In this document: positions 18,580 to 26,281 of the stretch, piece by piece
Layout of the letters: the number at the start of each line of letters is the position of its first letter
How positions within the stretch are numbered: the stretch's first letter is position 1
From: Pseudokordiimonas caeni
Lineage (GTDB): Bacteria; Pseudomonadota; Alphaproteobacteria; Sphingomonadales; Kordiimonadaceae
Length of the DNA stretch: 64,000 nucleotides
Reading direction: 5' to 3'
Assembly: GCF_026719705.1 (NCBI RefSeq)
Contig: NZ_JAPPRR010000001.1
Coordinates: forward strand, 595,053-659,052
Made by a program: the position numbers and the translations under genes
Notes under the pieces: generated by a model
The model's database searches: none
What the model was told of the DNA's origin: nothing
The model's input: the letters and a program-made list of their open reading frames with translations, nothing else

Positions 18580-18965
18580 GAAAGGAAAGGCCTGTTGTTG
18601 CGATTGTTGACGACGATCCGCGGCTGCTTGAATCAGTGGAGGATCTCCTGGAGTCCGCGGGCTATGCACCGCGTCGATTCTCGTCGGCAGAAGCACTTCT
18701 CATGAACGGCCTCTCCAATCTTGATGTGCTGATCACCGATGTTGGCATGCCGGGAATGAACGGCTTTGAGCTGCGCGACCATGTCCAGAATGCCCGCCCC
18801 GAACTGCCGGTATTCCTGATCACCGGCCGGCATGAAATAGCCGATCAGGACCGCGCGGCCGGGATACGCGGCTTTTTTCGCAAACCTTTCGATGCCCAGG
18901 CTTTGCTCGTGGCCGTCGGCGAAGCCTTGAATGATCCAGAGATGGAGGATGACAGTGAGACTTGA
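18576..18965 (+). CDS. Stand-alone receiver-domain protein
   Basis: 129 aa starting at GTG 18,576 and overlapping the previous stop by 4 bp. It is a single receiver domain: VAIVDDDPRLLESVEDL, phospho-Asp in DVLITDVGMPGMNG, Thr in VFLITGRHE, Lys in GFFRKPFDAQ. There is no output domain. In such operons single receivers serve as phosphate sinks, as phosphorelay intermediates, or as CheY-like partners binding another protein. The next regulator gene starts inside or just before its end (18,949/18,955), so expression is coupled. Confidence 0.92.
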   Translation: MRKERPVVAIVDDDPRLLESVEDLLESAGYAPRRFSSAEALLMNGLSNLDVLITDVGMPGMNGFELRDHVQNARPELPVFLITGRHEIADQDRAAGIRGFFRKPFDAQALLVAVGEALNDPEMEDDSET

Positions 18966-19656
18966 TCAGCCGCAAGGGCGGAGACCGGCGCCGCTTTCAA
19001 CGTCGTACACGCGTGAGGAGAGGCAACCAACCGTTATCATTGTCGATGACGATGCGTCGGTTCGGGAGGCCATGTCCGAACTGATCCTGTCGGTCGGGTT
19101 TCAGTCGGTATCCTTTGCTTCCACGCGGGAATTGCTGGAGGCAGAGGTCATGGACTATCCCGGCTGCCTGATCCTGGACGTGCGCATGCCGGGAACAAGT
19201 GGTCTCGACCTTCAGCAGTATCTGGTGACAAGCGGTAATCCTAAGCCCATAATTTTCCTGACGGCGCACGGCGATGTGCCGATGACTGTCCAGGCTATGA
19301 AGGCGGGGGCTGTAGATTTTCTGACCAAACCGGTCAGGGGTCAAACGCTGATCGACGCTGTGAATGCGGCGATTGCCCTCGATGCAGAACGGCGCGCCGA
19401 GACGGCCATCGTCGACCGCAATGTCGAGCGGTTGGAGACGCTGACGCCACGTGAGCGAGAGGTGCTGCATGAAGTGGCACGCGGGCGGGTCAACAAGCAA
19501 ATTGCTTTCGATCTGGGGATCAGCGAAGTGACCGTGAAACTTCACCGCAGCAATGTGATGCGCAAGATGGAAGCCTTGTCGATCGGGGACCTGATCCGGG
19601 CGTGGGAGACGCTGCCCCAGGCGTTGCGGGAAATGCCCGTCCGTTCCGGGCACTGA
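18949..19656 (+). CDS. FixJ-family response regulator (second)
   Basis: About 235 aa; in-frame starts exist at 18,931 (ATG), 18,949 (ATG) and 18,955 (GTG), and 18,949 is a compromise. After a non-conserved 30-residue lead comes the receiver: VIIVDDDASVREAMSEL, phospho-Asp in CLILDVRMPGTSG, Thr in IIFLTAHGDVP, Lys in VDFLTKPVRG. The LuxR helix-turn-helix is LTPREREVLHEVARGRVNKQ, then IAFDLGISEVTVKLHRSNVM. It is paralogous to the 17,932 regulator but diverged in the linker. Two output regulators plus a lone receiver served by one kinase suggest branched signalling. Confidence 0.9.
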   Translation: MTVRLDQPQGRRPAPLSTSYTREERQPTVIIVDDDASVREAMSELILSVGFQSVSFASTRELLEAEVMDYPGCLILDVRMPGTSGLDLQQYLVTSGNPKPIIFLTAHGDVPMTVQAMKAGAVDFLTKPVRGQTLIDAVNAAIALDAERRAETAIVDRNVERLETLTPREREVLHEVARGRVNKQIAFDLGISEVTVKLHRSNVMRKMEALSIGDLIRAWETLPQALREMPVRSGH

Positions 19657-19704
19657 CAAGGTTATTCGGGGCACGCGAGCGTGTCGCATGCCCCGCAGAT
19701 ATGT

Positions 19705-20916
19705 TCAGAGATCGGTGACGCGTTCCGGATCGGCCGAGGCAAGGGCGGTTGCACGGTCGGCCTTGGGCGGATAGATCCATACCGTATTGATCTCCTGCTT
19801 GGTCTTTTTGGCCACGTCGCCCACCATTTCCACCGTCCGTTCCCAGCCACGTGTGAACACTGCCCCTGCACCGCCGAGGTCAAGGCATGTCACATAGGCT
19901 TTCTGGTGGTAGGGGATTGTGGGTACCCCCAGCAGTTCGGCCGCCGCGTTGTTGCCGGCAAAGGCGCCCATGCGTGTGGCATGCTGGCAGGACATCAAGG
20001 CAAGGGTGCCGTCATCGTCGCACACCGCTTTGGCGGCGTCACCCGTGGCGAACACATCGCTGACCCCCGTGACACGCAGGTCCCTATCCACCGGCAGGCG
20101 TCCAAAATTGTCGCGTTCCACCGGGATTTGCGCGGTCAGGGGTGCCGCGCGCATGCCAGCAGCCCAAATGACGGTGGCACTTTCGATATGCTCGCCGGTG
20201 CTGAGTGTCACGCCGGACTTGTCGAGGGCCGTAACCCCGACGCCGAGGCGGGTTTCAATCCTGAGCTTGTCGAGCGCTTCTTCGATGACCGGGCGCGGGC
20301 CGGGTCCCATGTCGGGAGCGATGGAATCGTTCCGTTCGACGATTATGACGCGGATTGCAGTATCTTCACCGAGGATGGCGTGCAGGCGGGCGGGCATCTC
20401 TGTTGCAGCCTCAATACCGGTGAACCCACCACCAACCACAACAACAGTGTTGCGGGCTGTTGTTGCCGGTTGTGCGGCGAGGCGGTGGAGGTGTCGGTCG
20501 AGGGCAATCGCTTCATCCAGCTGGTCGACGCTGAAGCCGTGTTCGGCAAGGCCCGGGATATCAGGGCGGAACAGGCGGCTGCCGGTGGCTATCACCAGCC
20601 GGTCGTAGTCGGCCATGAATCGTGCGCCGTCAGCGCTGATCACGGTTACGGTTCGTTCCGATGTATCGATGGCCTCTACACTGCCTTGCAGATAGATCAC
20701 GCCGATCACATCCAGAAGCTCACCTAGGGGGGCTGCCAACGTTTCGGGCTTCGGTTCGTAAAGCCGCGGGCGGACAACCAGTTGTGGCTCGGGTGCGATC
20801 AATATGATCTCAAGGTCATTGGGTGAATTGCCCTGCGCATCGCGCAGGCGGGCAGCCGAAAGCGCTGCATACATGCCGGCGAAGCCGGCGCCGATGATGA
20901 GAAGTTGCTGTCGCAT
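19705..20916 (-). CDS. NDH-2-like FAD/NAD(P)H oxidoreductase
   Basis: 403 aa from the ATG at 20,916, which has GGAGCG upstream and begins MRQQLLIIGAGFAGMYAALS. A longer open frame extends to 21,171 but its lead is not protein-like. Two Rossmann motifs are present: FAD-binding GAGFAGMYAAL and NAD(P)H-binding VVVVGGGFTGIEAATE. A C-terminal FAD contact follows (VSDVFATGDAA). This is the family of type II NADH dehydrogenases and sulfide:quinone reductase relatives. The C-terminus lacks a clear membrane-anchoring amphipathic helix. It converges on the upstream two-component operon (49-bp gap). Exact electron acceptor not predictable. Confidence 0.88.
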   Translation of the reverse strand: MRQQLLIIGAGFAGMYAALSAARLRDAQGNSPNDLEIILIAPEPQLVVRPRLYEPKPETLAAPLGELLDVIGVIYLQGSVEAIDTSERTVTVISADGARFMADYDRLVIATGSRLFRPDIPGLAEHGFSVDQLDEAIALDRHLHRLAAQPATTARNTVVVVGGGFTGIEAATEMPARLHAILGEDTAIRVIIVERNDSIAPDMGPGPRPVIEEALDKLRIETRLGVGVTALDKSGVTLSTGEHIESATVIWAAGMRAAPLTAQIPVERDNFGRLPVDRDLRVTGVSDVFATGDAAKAVCDDDGTLALMSCQHATRMGAFAGNNAAAELLGVPTIPYHQKAYVTCLDLGGAGAVFTRGWERTVEMVGDVAKKTKQEINTVWIYPPKADRATALASADPERVTDL

Positions 20917-21583
20917 GGTTTTCGCTCCATTCACAGATGAGAGGTCTGGCGGGGCGCTGGCGCCTGCCATCATGTCGTTGACCCCGTTCGGGGGATCAGT
21001 CTGAGCATGCGCGCTGTGAGATGGGGGCGGTATTATGCCGATGGTTAGGTTGTGACCGCTGATTGTCAGGTCGGTCCGGCTGGTGGCAGGGGGAGGGCGG
21101 GGTGACCGCAGATCGCGCCCCCGAAGTGCAGGCCAGGCGATACCTGAGTATAGCCTTCTCCATCCCCGCACCTATATGGAACCAACGGTTGTCCTATATC
21201 GCGCCCCGCACATTGCCTTCATTCTGTGAATGTCAGGTGCGGCTGCCATTGGCTGCCTCCCCCTTGAAGCCCCTCGCCGGCGGTTCGTGCCTGACCCCTT
21301 GGCTATCGACTGCCCCGTCATGATAGCGAGCCTGACTACCCGGTGCTGTGTCTCCCCTTGGCACAGCACCGGGTGTTTTTTATGCACGCCGTCATCGCAA
21401 GCGTGTGCGTGTGAGAGAAACTCGTGACGCAATATGTGCAGATATCTGCCTATGCTGTTGTTCAAGTATTGGCGGGTGTGTCGGGGTTGGTGACGTCGTT
21501 TCCTGTCGCTACCATGAATAAGCGTTATGGTACAAAGCTTGCTTCTCTGGTTGCATTGTCAGGCAAGATGGAGGAGTGTTTCC
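20917..21583. other. Intergenic region containing an orphan terminator
   Basis: No protein gene is supported in about 670 bp. The only strong feature is the terminator hairpin at 21,338-21,381 on the plus strand. No plus-strand gene lies directly upstream of it, so a short untranslated transcript may end there. Confidence 0.45.
21338..21381 (+). terminator. Strong intrinsic terminator, no upstream gene on its strand
   Basis: A perfect 13-bp stem ACCCGGTGCTGTG / CACAGCACCGGGT (21,338-21,350 and 21,362-21,374) encloses an 11-nt loop and is followed by G and six T. The U-tract is on the plus strand only. Confidence 0.85.
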
Positions 21584-21910
21584 ATGACAACAATCGGCAG
21601 TCAACCTTTTGATATTGCAGCTTTTCAGGCCCGCGGCATCCAGGTCTCAAACAAGCCCCTTCCGGAAGAAACGATCAAGCTATTCACGCCCGACCCGGCA
21701 ACGAATGCCGGTGTAGGCGGGGCAGGGGACATCAAACTCGACAAATTTAAGCAGGCGGTGAAGGACTATACCGAGCCTGATCCTGAAGAAGAGGAATTAC
21801 GTCGCGGCCGGGCCTATGATGACGCCGACCTGAATGCACGAGCCAAAACGCACTTTGAGGCACAGGTGCAGGGGCAGGGCTATGCCGTCGCTGCCGCCTC
21901 AAAGGCCTAA
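21584..21910 (+). CDS. Small acidic/charged protein of unknown function
   Basis: 108 aa from ATG 21,584; GGAGGAG lies about 9 bp upstream, so this start is preferred over 21,527. The protein (MTTIGSQPFDIAAFQARGIQ...) has no signal peptide or membrane span. A central run of acidic residues (YTEPDPEEEELRRGRAYDD) is followed by an Ala/Gln-rich tail. I recognise no family. The ribosome-binding site and codon use are like the host core, and it stands alone between the NDH-2-like gene and the accessory region, so it may be the last resident gene before the island. Confidence 0.7.
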   Translation: MTTIGSQPFDIAAFQARGIQVSNKPLPEETIKLFTPDPATNAGVGGAGDIKLDKFKQAVKDYTEPDPEEEELRRGRAYDDADLNARAKTHFEAQVQGQGYAVAAASKA

Positions 21911-22473
21911 GTCTGAAAAATATCCATGAGTTCGGGTTTGAAAGCCTAACGGCTGGAAGCGTCACGGCATCTTTCTGGCGTGAAACAGGTGCGGCGGGGA
22001 TGTGCCTACCATAATTGGCCAGCTCCGTCGGTCACTCCTGATATCTCGCTTCGCGAACATTTTCGGGGAAGCACGTCAGAAGAATCAAGCTTTGAAGCGA
22101 CCAACTTTAAGGCAGCGCGTAGGGGGATTTGGGGGTGAAAATTCCTGAAAATCTGTGCGCCAAATTTGCGCCAATAGCATGTAACTGATTGATATCAATA
22201 AGGATCTTGTGCTGGCATAGGGCGTCGATGATTTTAAATCCGGGGCCGTTCCGTGCCCGAAAAATGTCCGTCTTCAGAACATTTGGCACATGTTGCGGCG
22301 TCATTTATTCGAATTCGGGTATCGTTCTTGTATTGACGTTAGTTGGCGCAGTTGCGGTGTTACAAGCACCGATGCCTGCGCATTGAACGAGTGCTCTGCC
22401 ATTCGCGTAGCTGGTATCGAAATACAGAGGCTGGGGTCATCCACATCCATCACGTCAGTGGACATCCATACGC
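21911..22473. other. Intergenic, possible island boundary
   Basis: No gene is supported. At about 22,152-22,175 there is GTGCGCCAAATTTGCGCCAA, closely resembling the word at about 13,040. Such palindrome-like GCGCCA...TGCGCC words often lie at scars of integrated DNA, but no tRNA or integrase gene is adjacent here. Confidence 0.35.
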
Positions 22474-23199
22474 TCACATCGACCTGAGGCGTGTCCCGCG
22501 GCCAAATCGGAAGCTCCGATTATCCGGAAACGCAGAGGTGGCAACGAGATCGCCGCTTTCGTATCGGAAATGCCAGGTCATTTCGACCCTCGGGCTACCG
22601 CAAAAGCAGCGAGGGTGCAGCACCGCCAGATTCCGGCCCTTGCCGTCGCGCTGGCGGGAGGATTCGTATCTGATCGCTTCCGCATTGGCGACCCGGGCCG
22701 CGTCCGCAAGAGCGTGGCAGTCCTTATAATCTTCAGAAATCCACTTATCGCGATCCGCAAGGAATGGCTCGGCCGTCAGGTCGATCAGGCGGTCGAACGC
22801 CACTTCCACGGTGAAGCTCGTGTGCTCACTCTGTCCCGACGGCAGTTCGACGCCGGGAGACCGTGAAAAGAAGTCGAGGCGCCACCAGGCGATCTCGGCC
22901 AGGACCGTTTCTTCATGCTCCGCCCCATAGAAGATACCGGGCCGCTCGTCGGCGCGCCGGAAACGGCTTTCTTTCGGATATCCGTAGCGAAAGCAGGCGG
23001 CGAGAAGGAAGTGCAGCCCTTCGGTCTCCGGCGGCAGGTCGGGCTTTACCTCTTCGATCAGGTCTTCGAGCCTGCCCTGATCTTCCGGATCGGCCAGCCT
23101 GTTGGTGGAAATTCTGTGCTGGCCTTCCACGATGCGCCAGATGCGCCCGCGGTAGCGGTGAAACTCAGACGCGAGCCCGGTAGGCGTCCACATAGTCAC
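22474..23199 (-). CDS. RES-domain toxin
   Basis: 241 aa. The RES fold is recognisable from RYRGRIWRIVEGQHRISTNR, FRRADERPGIFYGAEHEETV, LAEIAWWRLDFF and RYESSRQRDGKGRNLAVLHP, covering the Arg, Tyr/Glu and Ser positions that name the family. RES toxins such as MbcT, Res and PP_2434-type proteins degrade intracellular NAD+, related in fold to ADP-ribosyltransferases. The gene overlaps the 3' end of the upstream Xre antitoxin by 35 bp on the same strand, the standard antitoxin-first arrangement. Confidence 0.9.
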   Translation of the reverse strand: MTMWTPTGLASEFHRYRGRIWRIVEGQHRISTNRLADPEDQGRLEDLIEEVKPDLPPETEGLHFLLAACFRYGYPKESRFRRADERPGIFYGAEHEETVLAEIAWWRLDFFSRSPGVELPSGQSEHTSFTVEVAFDRLIDLTAEPFLADRDKWISEDYKDCHALADAARVANAEAIRYESSRQRDGKGRNLAVLHPRCFCGSPRVEMTWHFRYESGDLVATSAFPDNRSFRFGRGTRLRSM

Positions 23200-23551
23200 A
23201 TGCTGTCATCAGGCCCTTGATCTTCACGATCAGATCGATCGGTCGGGCCTTGAGGTCGAGATTTTCCGTCATCAGCCAGCTGCGGGCAGCCCGGTCGTCA
23301 CTGCCGACAATCGCATCGAGACCACGGAACAGGCGAGCTAGATACTGAGCCAGCTCAAACTCCTTGCTGCCCGGCTCAAGCTCTTTCAGACCGTTGCGAA
23401 GCCGGCTGACAGTAGCAGGCGACAGGCCCAGAATCTCCCCGAGCTTCGCGTTGGAAAGATTCCATAGGTCTGCGATCCTGTTGACAGCTTTCGTCAGAAT
23501 TCGGGCGTCATTTGAACGCTGGACATGGTCTATAGCGGCAGATTGAGGCAT
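23165..23551 (-). CDS. Xre/MbcA/ParS-type antitoxin
   Basis: 128 aa from ATG 23,551 with GGGAG upstream; an upstream ATG at 23,596 is less likely because it lies inside the promoter. The N-terminal half is a Xre-like helix-turn-helix (LWNLSNAKLGEILGLSPATV). The C-terminal half is the toxin-binding DUF2384 domain (LAQYLARLFRGLDAIVG, RSWLMTENLDLKARPIDLI), which plugs the RES active site. It should repress its own promoter together with the toxin. The next gene is the RES toxin. Confidence 0.9.
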   Translation of the reverse strand: MPQSAAIDHVQRSNDARILTKAVNRIADLWNLSNAKLGEILGLSPATVSRLRNGLKELEPGSKEFELAQYLARLFRGLDAIVGSDDRAARSWLMTENLDLKARPIDLIVKIKGLMTACDYVDAYRARV

Positions 23552-23574
23552 TTGCGGCTCCCGTTCACATGAGC

Positions 23575-23611
23575 ATACTAATATATTATCGATCAAATGA
23601 ACAGGTCAACT
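23575..23611 (-). promoter_or_regulatory. Promoter of the RES/Xre operon
   Basis: On the minus strand, TTGACC is separated by 18 bp from TATATT, placed about 25 bp before the antitoxin ribosome-binding site. An antitoxin operator would be expected to overlap it, but no clear palindrome was fixed. Confidence 0.6.
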
Positions 23612-23751
23612 TGACGCTGTGCTATGATGGGTATGACCTTCAGCATGTTGCTGGTTCCTGAGCCCCAACAAAGAAACTCCTTCAGACTCGCATGGACCAA
23701 GGATGGGGCGGGCTTTCCGGGAGAACGCTCCAGTCTGGTGGTGCGCATGAT

Positions 23752-23794
23752 GGACCACTACCACACAAAAAAAGGCTTTGTGTGGTAGTGGTCC
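23752..23794. repeat. Perfect 18-bp inverted repeat (hairpin)
   Basis: GGACCACTACCACACAAA (23,752-23,769) and its exact complement (23,777-23,794) flank a 7-nt loop AAAAGGC. No U-tract follows on either strand, so it is not a standard terminator. Confidence 0.8.
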
Positions 23795-23963
23795 CGGTAT
23801 CCACCTGACAAGTCGATCAATATGGTCGCGAGGGTTGGGGGGGCCGATGATACAGCTGCCGATCAAGATACGGCTTGGCCCTGATCGCTTATCAGGGCAT
23901 TATTTCGATATGGGACGCTGAGGGGGTAATGCTCAGGGTCATACTGCTGACAGGGCGAGTGAA

Positions 23964-24164
23964 ATGATTAAAACGTCGCTAGCGCAATTAAATCTGGAGA
24001 TCGAAAAGCGTCGGGCAGCCTCAGGCATCGATTTTGATCGGGATTACCGAAATAGTGGCCTCCGTCGATCCGAACGCAAGAGGATCATCCTGCAGGATCT
24101 GGCCCTCCGATTTCCGGGTTCGGCGATCAAGAGCAACTTCATTCCCGGTCCGCCGAAATTCTGA
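23964..24164 (+). CDS. Possible small protein, 66 aa
   Basis: An ORF begins MIKTSLAQLNLEIEKRRAAS and is rich in Arg/Lys; GGGCGAG lies a few bases before the ATG. I see no family match. It could be a remnant of a longer gene or a chance frame. The strongest argument for it is that its composition is protein-like (charged helix followed by SAIKSNFIPGPP). Confidence 0.25.
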   Translation: MIKTSLAQLNLEIEKRRAASGIDFDRDYRNSGLRRSERKRIILQDLALRFPGSAIKSNFIPGPPKF

Positions 24165-24401
24165 TCGGCGTCGATTTTCAGCGAGCATCTGCAGTCATCG
24201 GTCCCTTCGCAGGAGCGTCTTCCCCCGATTTTCGGCGAGATTCGACGACGCTAGCGCCAATTCCGTCGTGAAAAGCAGAAACGCTCCGACTGTCTTGATG
24301 GTCTTCCTTGGCGAGCCAGAGGCATATATTATCGACAACCAAGCTGTGTCAGCGCGTCCTGAATTCGCTATATTTCAATACATTATTTTTGAAGTATATG
24401 C

Positions 24402-24526
24402 GAAATGTTGTTTATAATTATATTAGTGCAAATCGTTTTTTTGAAATGTTGCATAAATGAAAAAAGTTGCAATATCATGCAAAATTATGAAAACAGCCAT
24501 TCTTGGCTCGGTGAGTCGAAATTTTG
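24402..24526. repeat. AT-rich region with GAAATKTTG repeats, candidate transposon end
   Basis: GAAATGTTG occurs at 24,402-24,410 and 24,443-24,451, and GAAATTTTG at 24,518-24,526, all in the same orientation. Tn7/Tn5053-type elements carry several transposase-binding repeats at each end, next to tniA/tnsB. I could not find an inverted counterpart on the right, so this is only suggestive. Confidence 0.3.
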
Positions 24527-24663
24527 TATTTTGCGAAAGCATTTTGCTGCGCATGTAAGTGACTATATTCTATGATAAATTATTTTTATATTTTATTGTT
24601 GACAGTTTGAATTGATCATTTTGCCTCGCTTTTACAGTCTATGGACAGCGAGAGGAGGCGGCA

Positions 24664-26277
24664 ATGGCCAGCAAGCGTACCCCCAAAGATCCATCATGGT
24701 TGCAGGAGCGGGTGGCGCTTATTCGGGAGCTGGCACTCAACCCCCAGCACACCCGTCAAGACATCGCGCGTGTAGCCGCGCGGCTTGACCTCACCCCGCG
24801 CAGCATCCGCCGACTGGTCTCGAAATGGCGCAACATGCCAACAAGTGACAGTGTCGATCCGTCTGCATCACGGCGGGGCCCCCGGGCCACGCGGCTCCGG
24901 GCCGAAGTGGAGGTGATCCTTGAGGCAACGATTCAGGACTATTTCTTGGGGACAAAGGAGTGGCGATCGATCAAGGCGCTTCATGCGCACATCGAAGAGC
25001 GATGCCTTGCTCAGGATTTGACAGCGCCAAGTCCCAGCACGGTCAAGCGGCGAGTGGAGGCCCTGTCCAAAATGCGCCTGGCGAAGGCCCGGAAGATCAA
25101 AGGGGAGGATCGAGACTATCAGGCGACGCCGCATCACCATGAAGTCCCTTGGCCCTTGGACGAGATCCAGGTCGATCATACGCCGATGGATGTCTTGCTT
25201 GATTTGGAGGCCTTCGGTCTCGGCAAGAAGAGACCCTGGTTGACCCTCGCTATCGACGTCGCCACCCGCATGGTGTTTGGTTATTATATCGGGCTCAAAG
25301 CTCCGACGGCACGCACCACCGGGTTGGCGCTGATGATGGGCATGCTTCCCAAAAGGCCCTGGGTCGAGGCGTGCGGGGTCGCCTGGCAAGCCGCCGAGCA
25401 GGCGGCTGGCACCGATCCATGGCCCCTGACCGGGGTGCCGCGTGTTCTTGCCACCGATAACGGAAGCGACTTCAGGAGCAGCGCGGCACGCTCCGCCTGT
25501 AACCGGTTCGGGATCCGTCAGCGTTTCCGCAAGGTTGGCAGGCCACACGAAGGCGGTCATATCGAGCGCCTGATCGGCACCTTCATGACCGCCGTTCATG
25601 AACTCCCCGGGACCACGGACTCCAATCCGCAGGCGAGGGGAGATTATGACAGCGAGGCGCACGCCTTCCTGACCCTCGAGGATCTTGAATGCTGGTTGGT
25701 GTTGCGCATCCTCGAGTATCACCTGACCCCGCACAAAGGCCTCGATGGTCTTACGCCGCTCCAGAAATATGCCGAGCTCGAGGCGGTGCGGCCCCGGTGC
25801 TATCCCATGACAGTGGACGAGATCGACATCCGGTCGGCCTTTTTGCCCACAGAAAATCGGCGGGTCCGAAATCAGGGGATACGTTTGCTCAATCGCTACT
25901 ATTATAGCCCGGCACTGTCGGACCTCGTGGGCCGCCGGGTCGCGATCAAATATCATCCGGCGCGGATCGATCGGCTTTACGTCTGCCTTGACGGATTGAA
26001 GCCGGTGTTCGAGGCGCTCCCGATCGGCAAGGTGGGCCGTTGCCAGCACCGGGACGCCCTCGTCGATCGCCTGCCGACCGTCGCGGTCGCCGCAGAAACC
26101 AAGCGCCAGGCGGCGGTGGCGCGCCGCTTGCTCGTTCAGCGTGACCAGCTGATCGATCAGGCGCGTCGCAGCAGGCGGACACGCCCACCGGCCATCGCTC
26201 CAGCCCCGACGGCATCGCTGCGTCACCAGGTGGGGCGGCCGCTGCCAAGCCAGCCGGATAAGTCACCGAGAGGATAG
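24664..26277 (+). CDS. tniA: TniA-type DDE transposase
   Basis: 537 aa. An N-terminal helix-turn-helix (HTRQDIARVAARLDLTPRSI) precedes a retroviral-integrase-like core with D171 (EIQVDHTPMDV), D265 (VLATDNGSDF) and E301 (GGHIERLIG), an exact D-35-E spacing. A Mu-type beta-barrel follows (NRRVRNQGIRLLNRYYYSP, IKYHPARIDRLYV), then a basic tail. This is the TniA/TnsB/MuA family that cuts and joins transposon ends. GGAGGCGGCA precedes the ATG. Four bases separate it from tniB. All three catalytic residues are intact, so the enzyme is probably active. Confidence 0.93.
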   Translation: MASKRTPKDPSWLQERVALIRELALNPQHTRQDIARVAARLDLTPRSIRRLVSKWRNMPTSDSVDPSASRRGPRATRLRAEVEVILEATIQDYFLGTKEWRSIKALHAHIEERCLAQDLTAPSPSTVKRRVEALSKMRLAKARKIKGEDRDYQATPHHHEVPWPLDEIQVDHTPMDVLLDLEAFGLGKKRPWLTLAIDVATRMVFGYYIGLKAPTARTTGLALMMGMLPKRPWVEACGVAWQAAEQAAGTDPWPLTGVPRVLATDNGSDFRSSAARSACNRFGIRQRFRKVGRPHEGGHIERLIGTFMTAVHELPGTTDSNPQARGDYDSEAHAFLTLEDLECWLVLRILEYHLTPHKGLDGLTPLQKYAELEAVRPRCYPMTVDEIDIRSAFLPTENRRVRNQGIRLLNRYYYSPALSDLVGRRVAIKYHPARIDRLYVCLDGLKPVFEALPIGKVGRCQHRDALVDRLPTVAVAAETKRQAAVARRLLVQRDQLIDQARRSRRTRPPAIAPAPTASLRHQVGRPLPSQPDKSPRG

Positions 26278-26281
26278 CGTC

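Larger units (their letters stand above)
23597..24663. other. Intergenic region between TA pair and Tni module
   Basis: About 1 kb with little coding signal. It holds a perfect 18-bp hairpin (23,752-23,794), a smaller hairpin GCCCTGAT-N5-ATCAGGGC (23,878-23,898), a possible 66-codon ORF (23,964-24,164) and a markedly AT-rich zone (24,360-24,640) just before tniA. That zone carries three GAAATKTTG words and is the most likely place for the transposon end. Confidence 0.5.

Noticed and set aside
24868..26226. 452-codon open frame antisense to tniA
   Set aside because: The DDE transposase on the plus strand is unmistakable; the antisense frame is a shadow.
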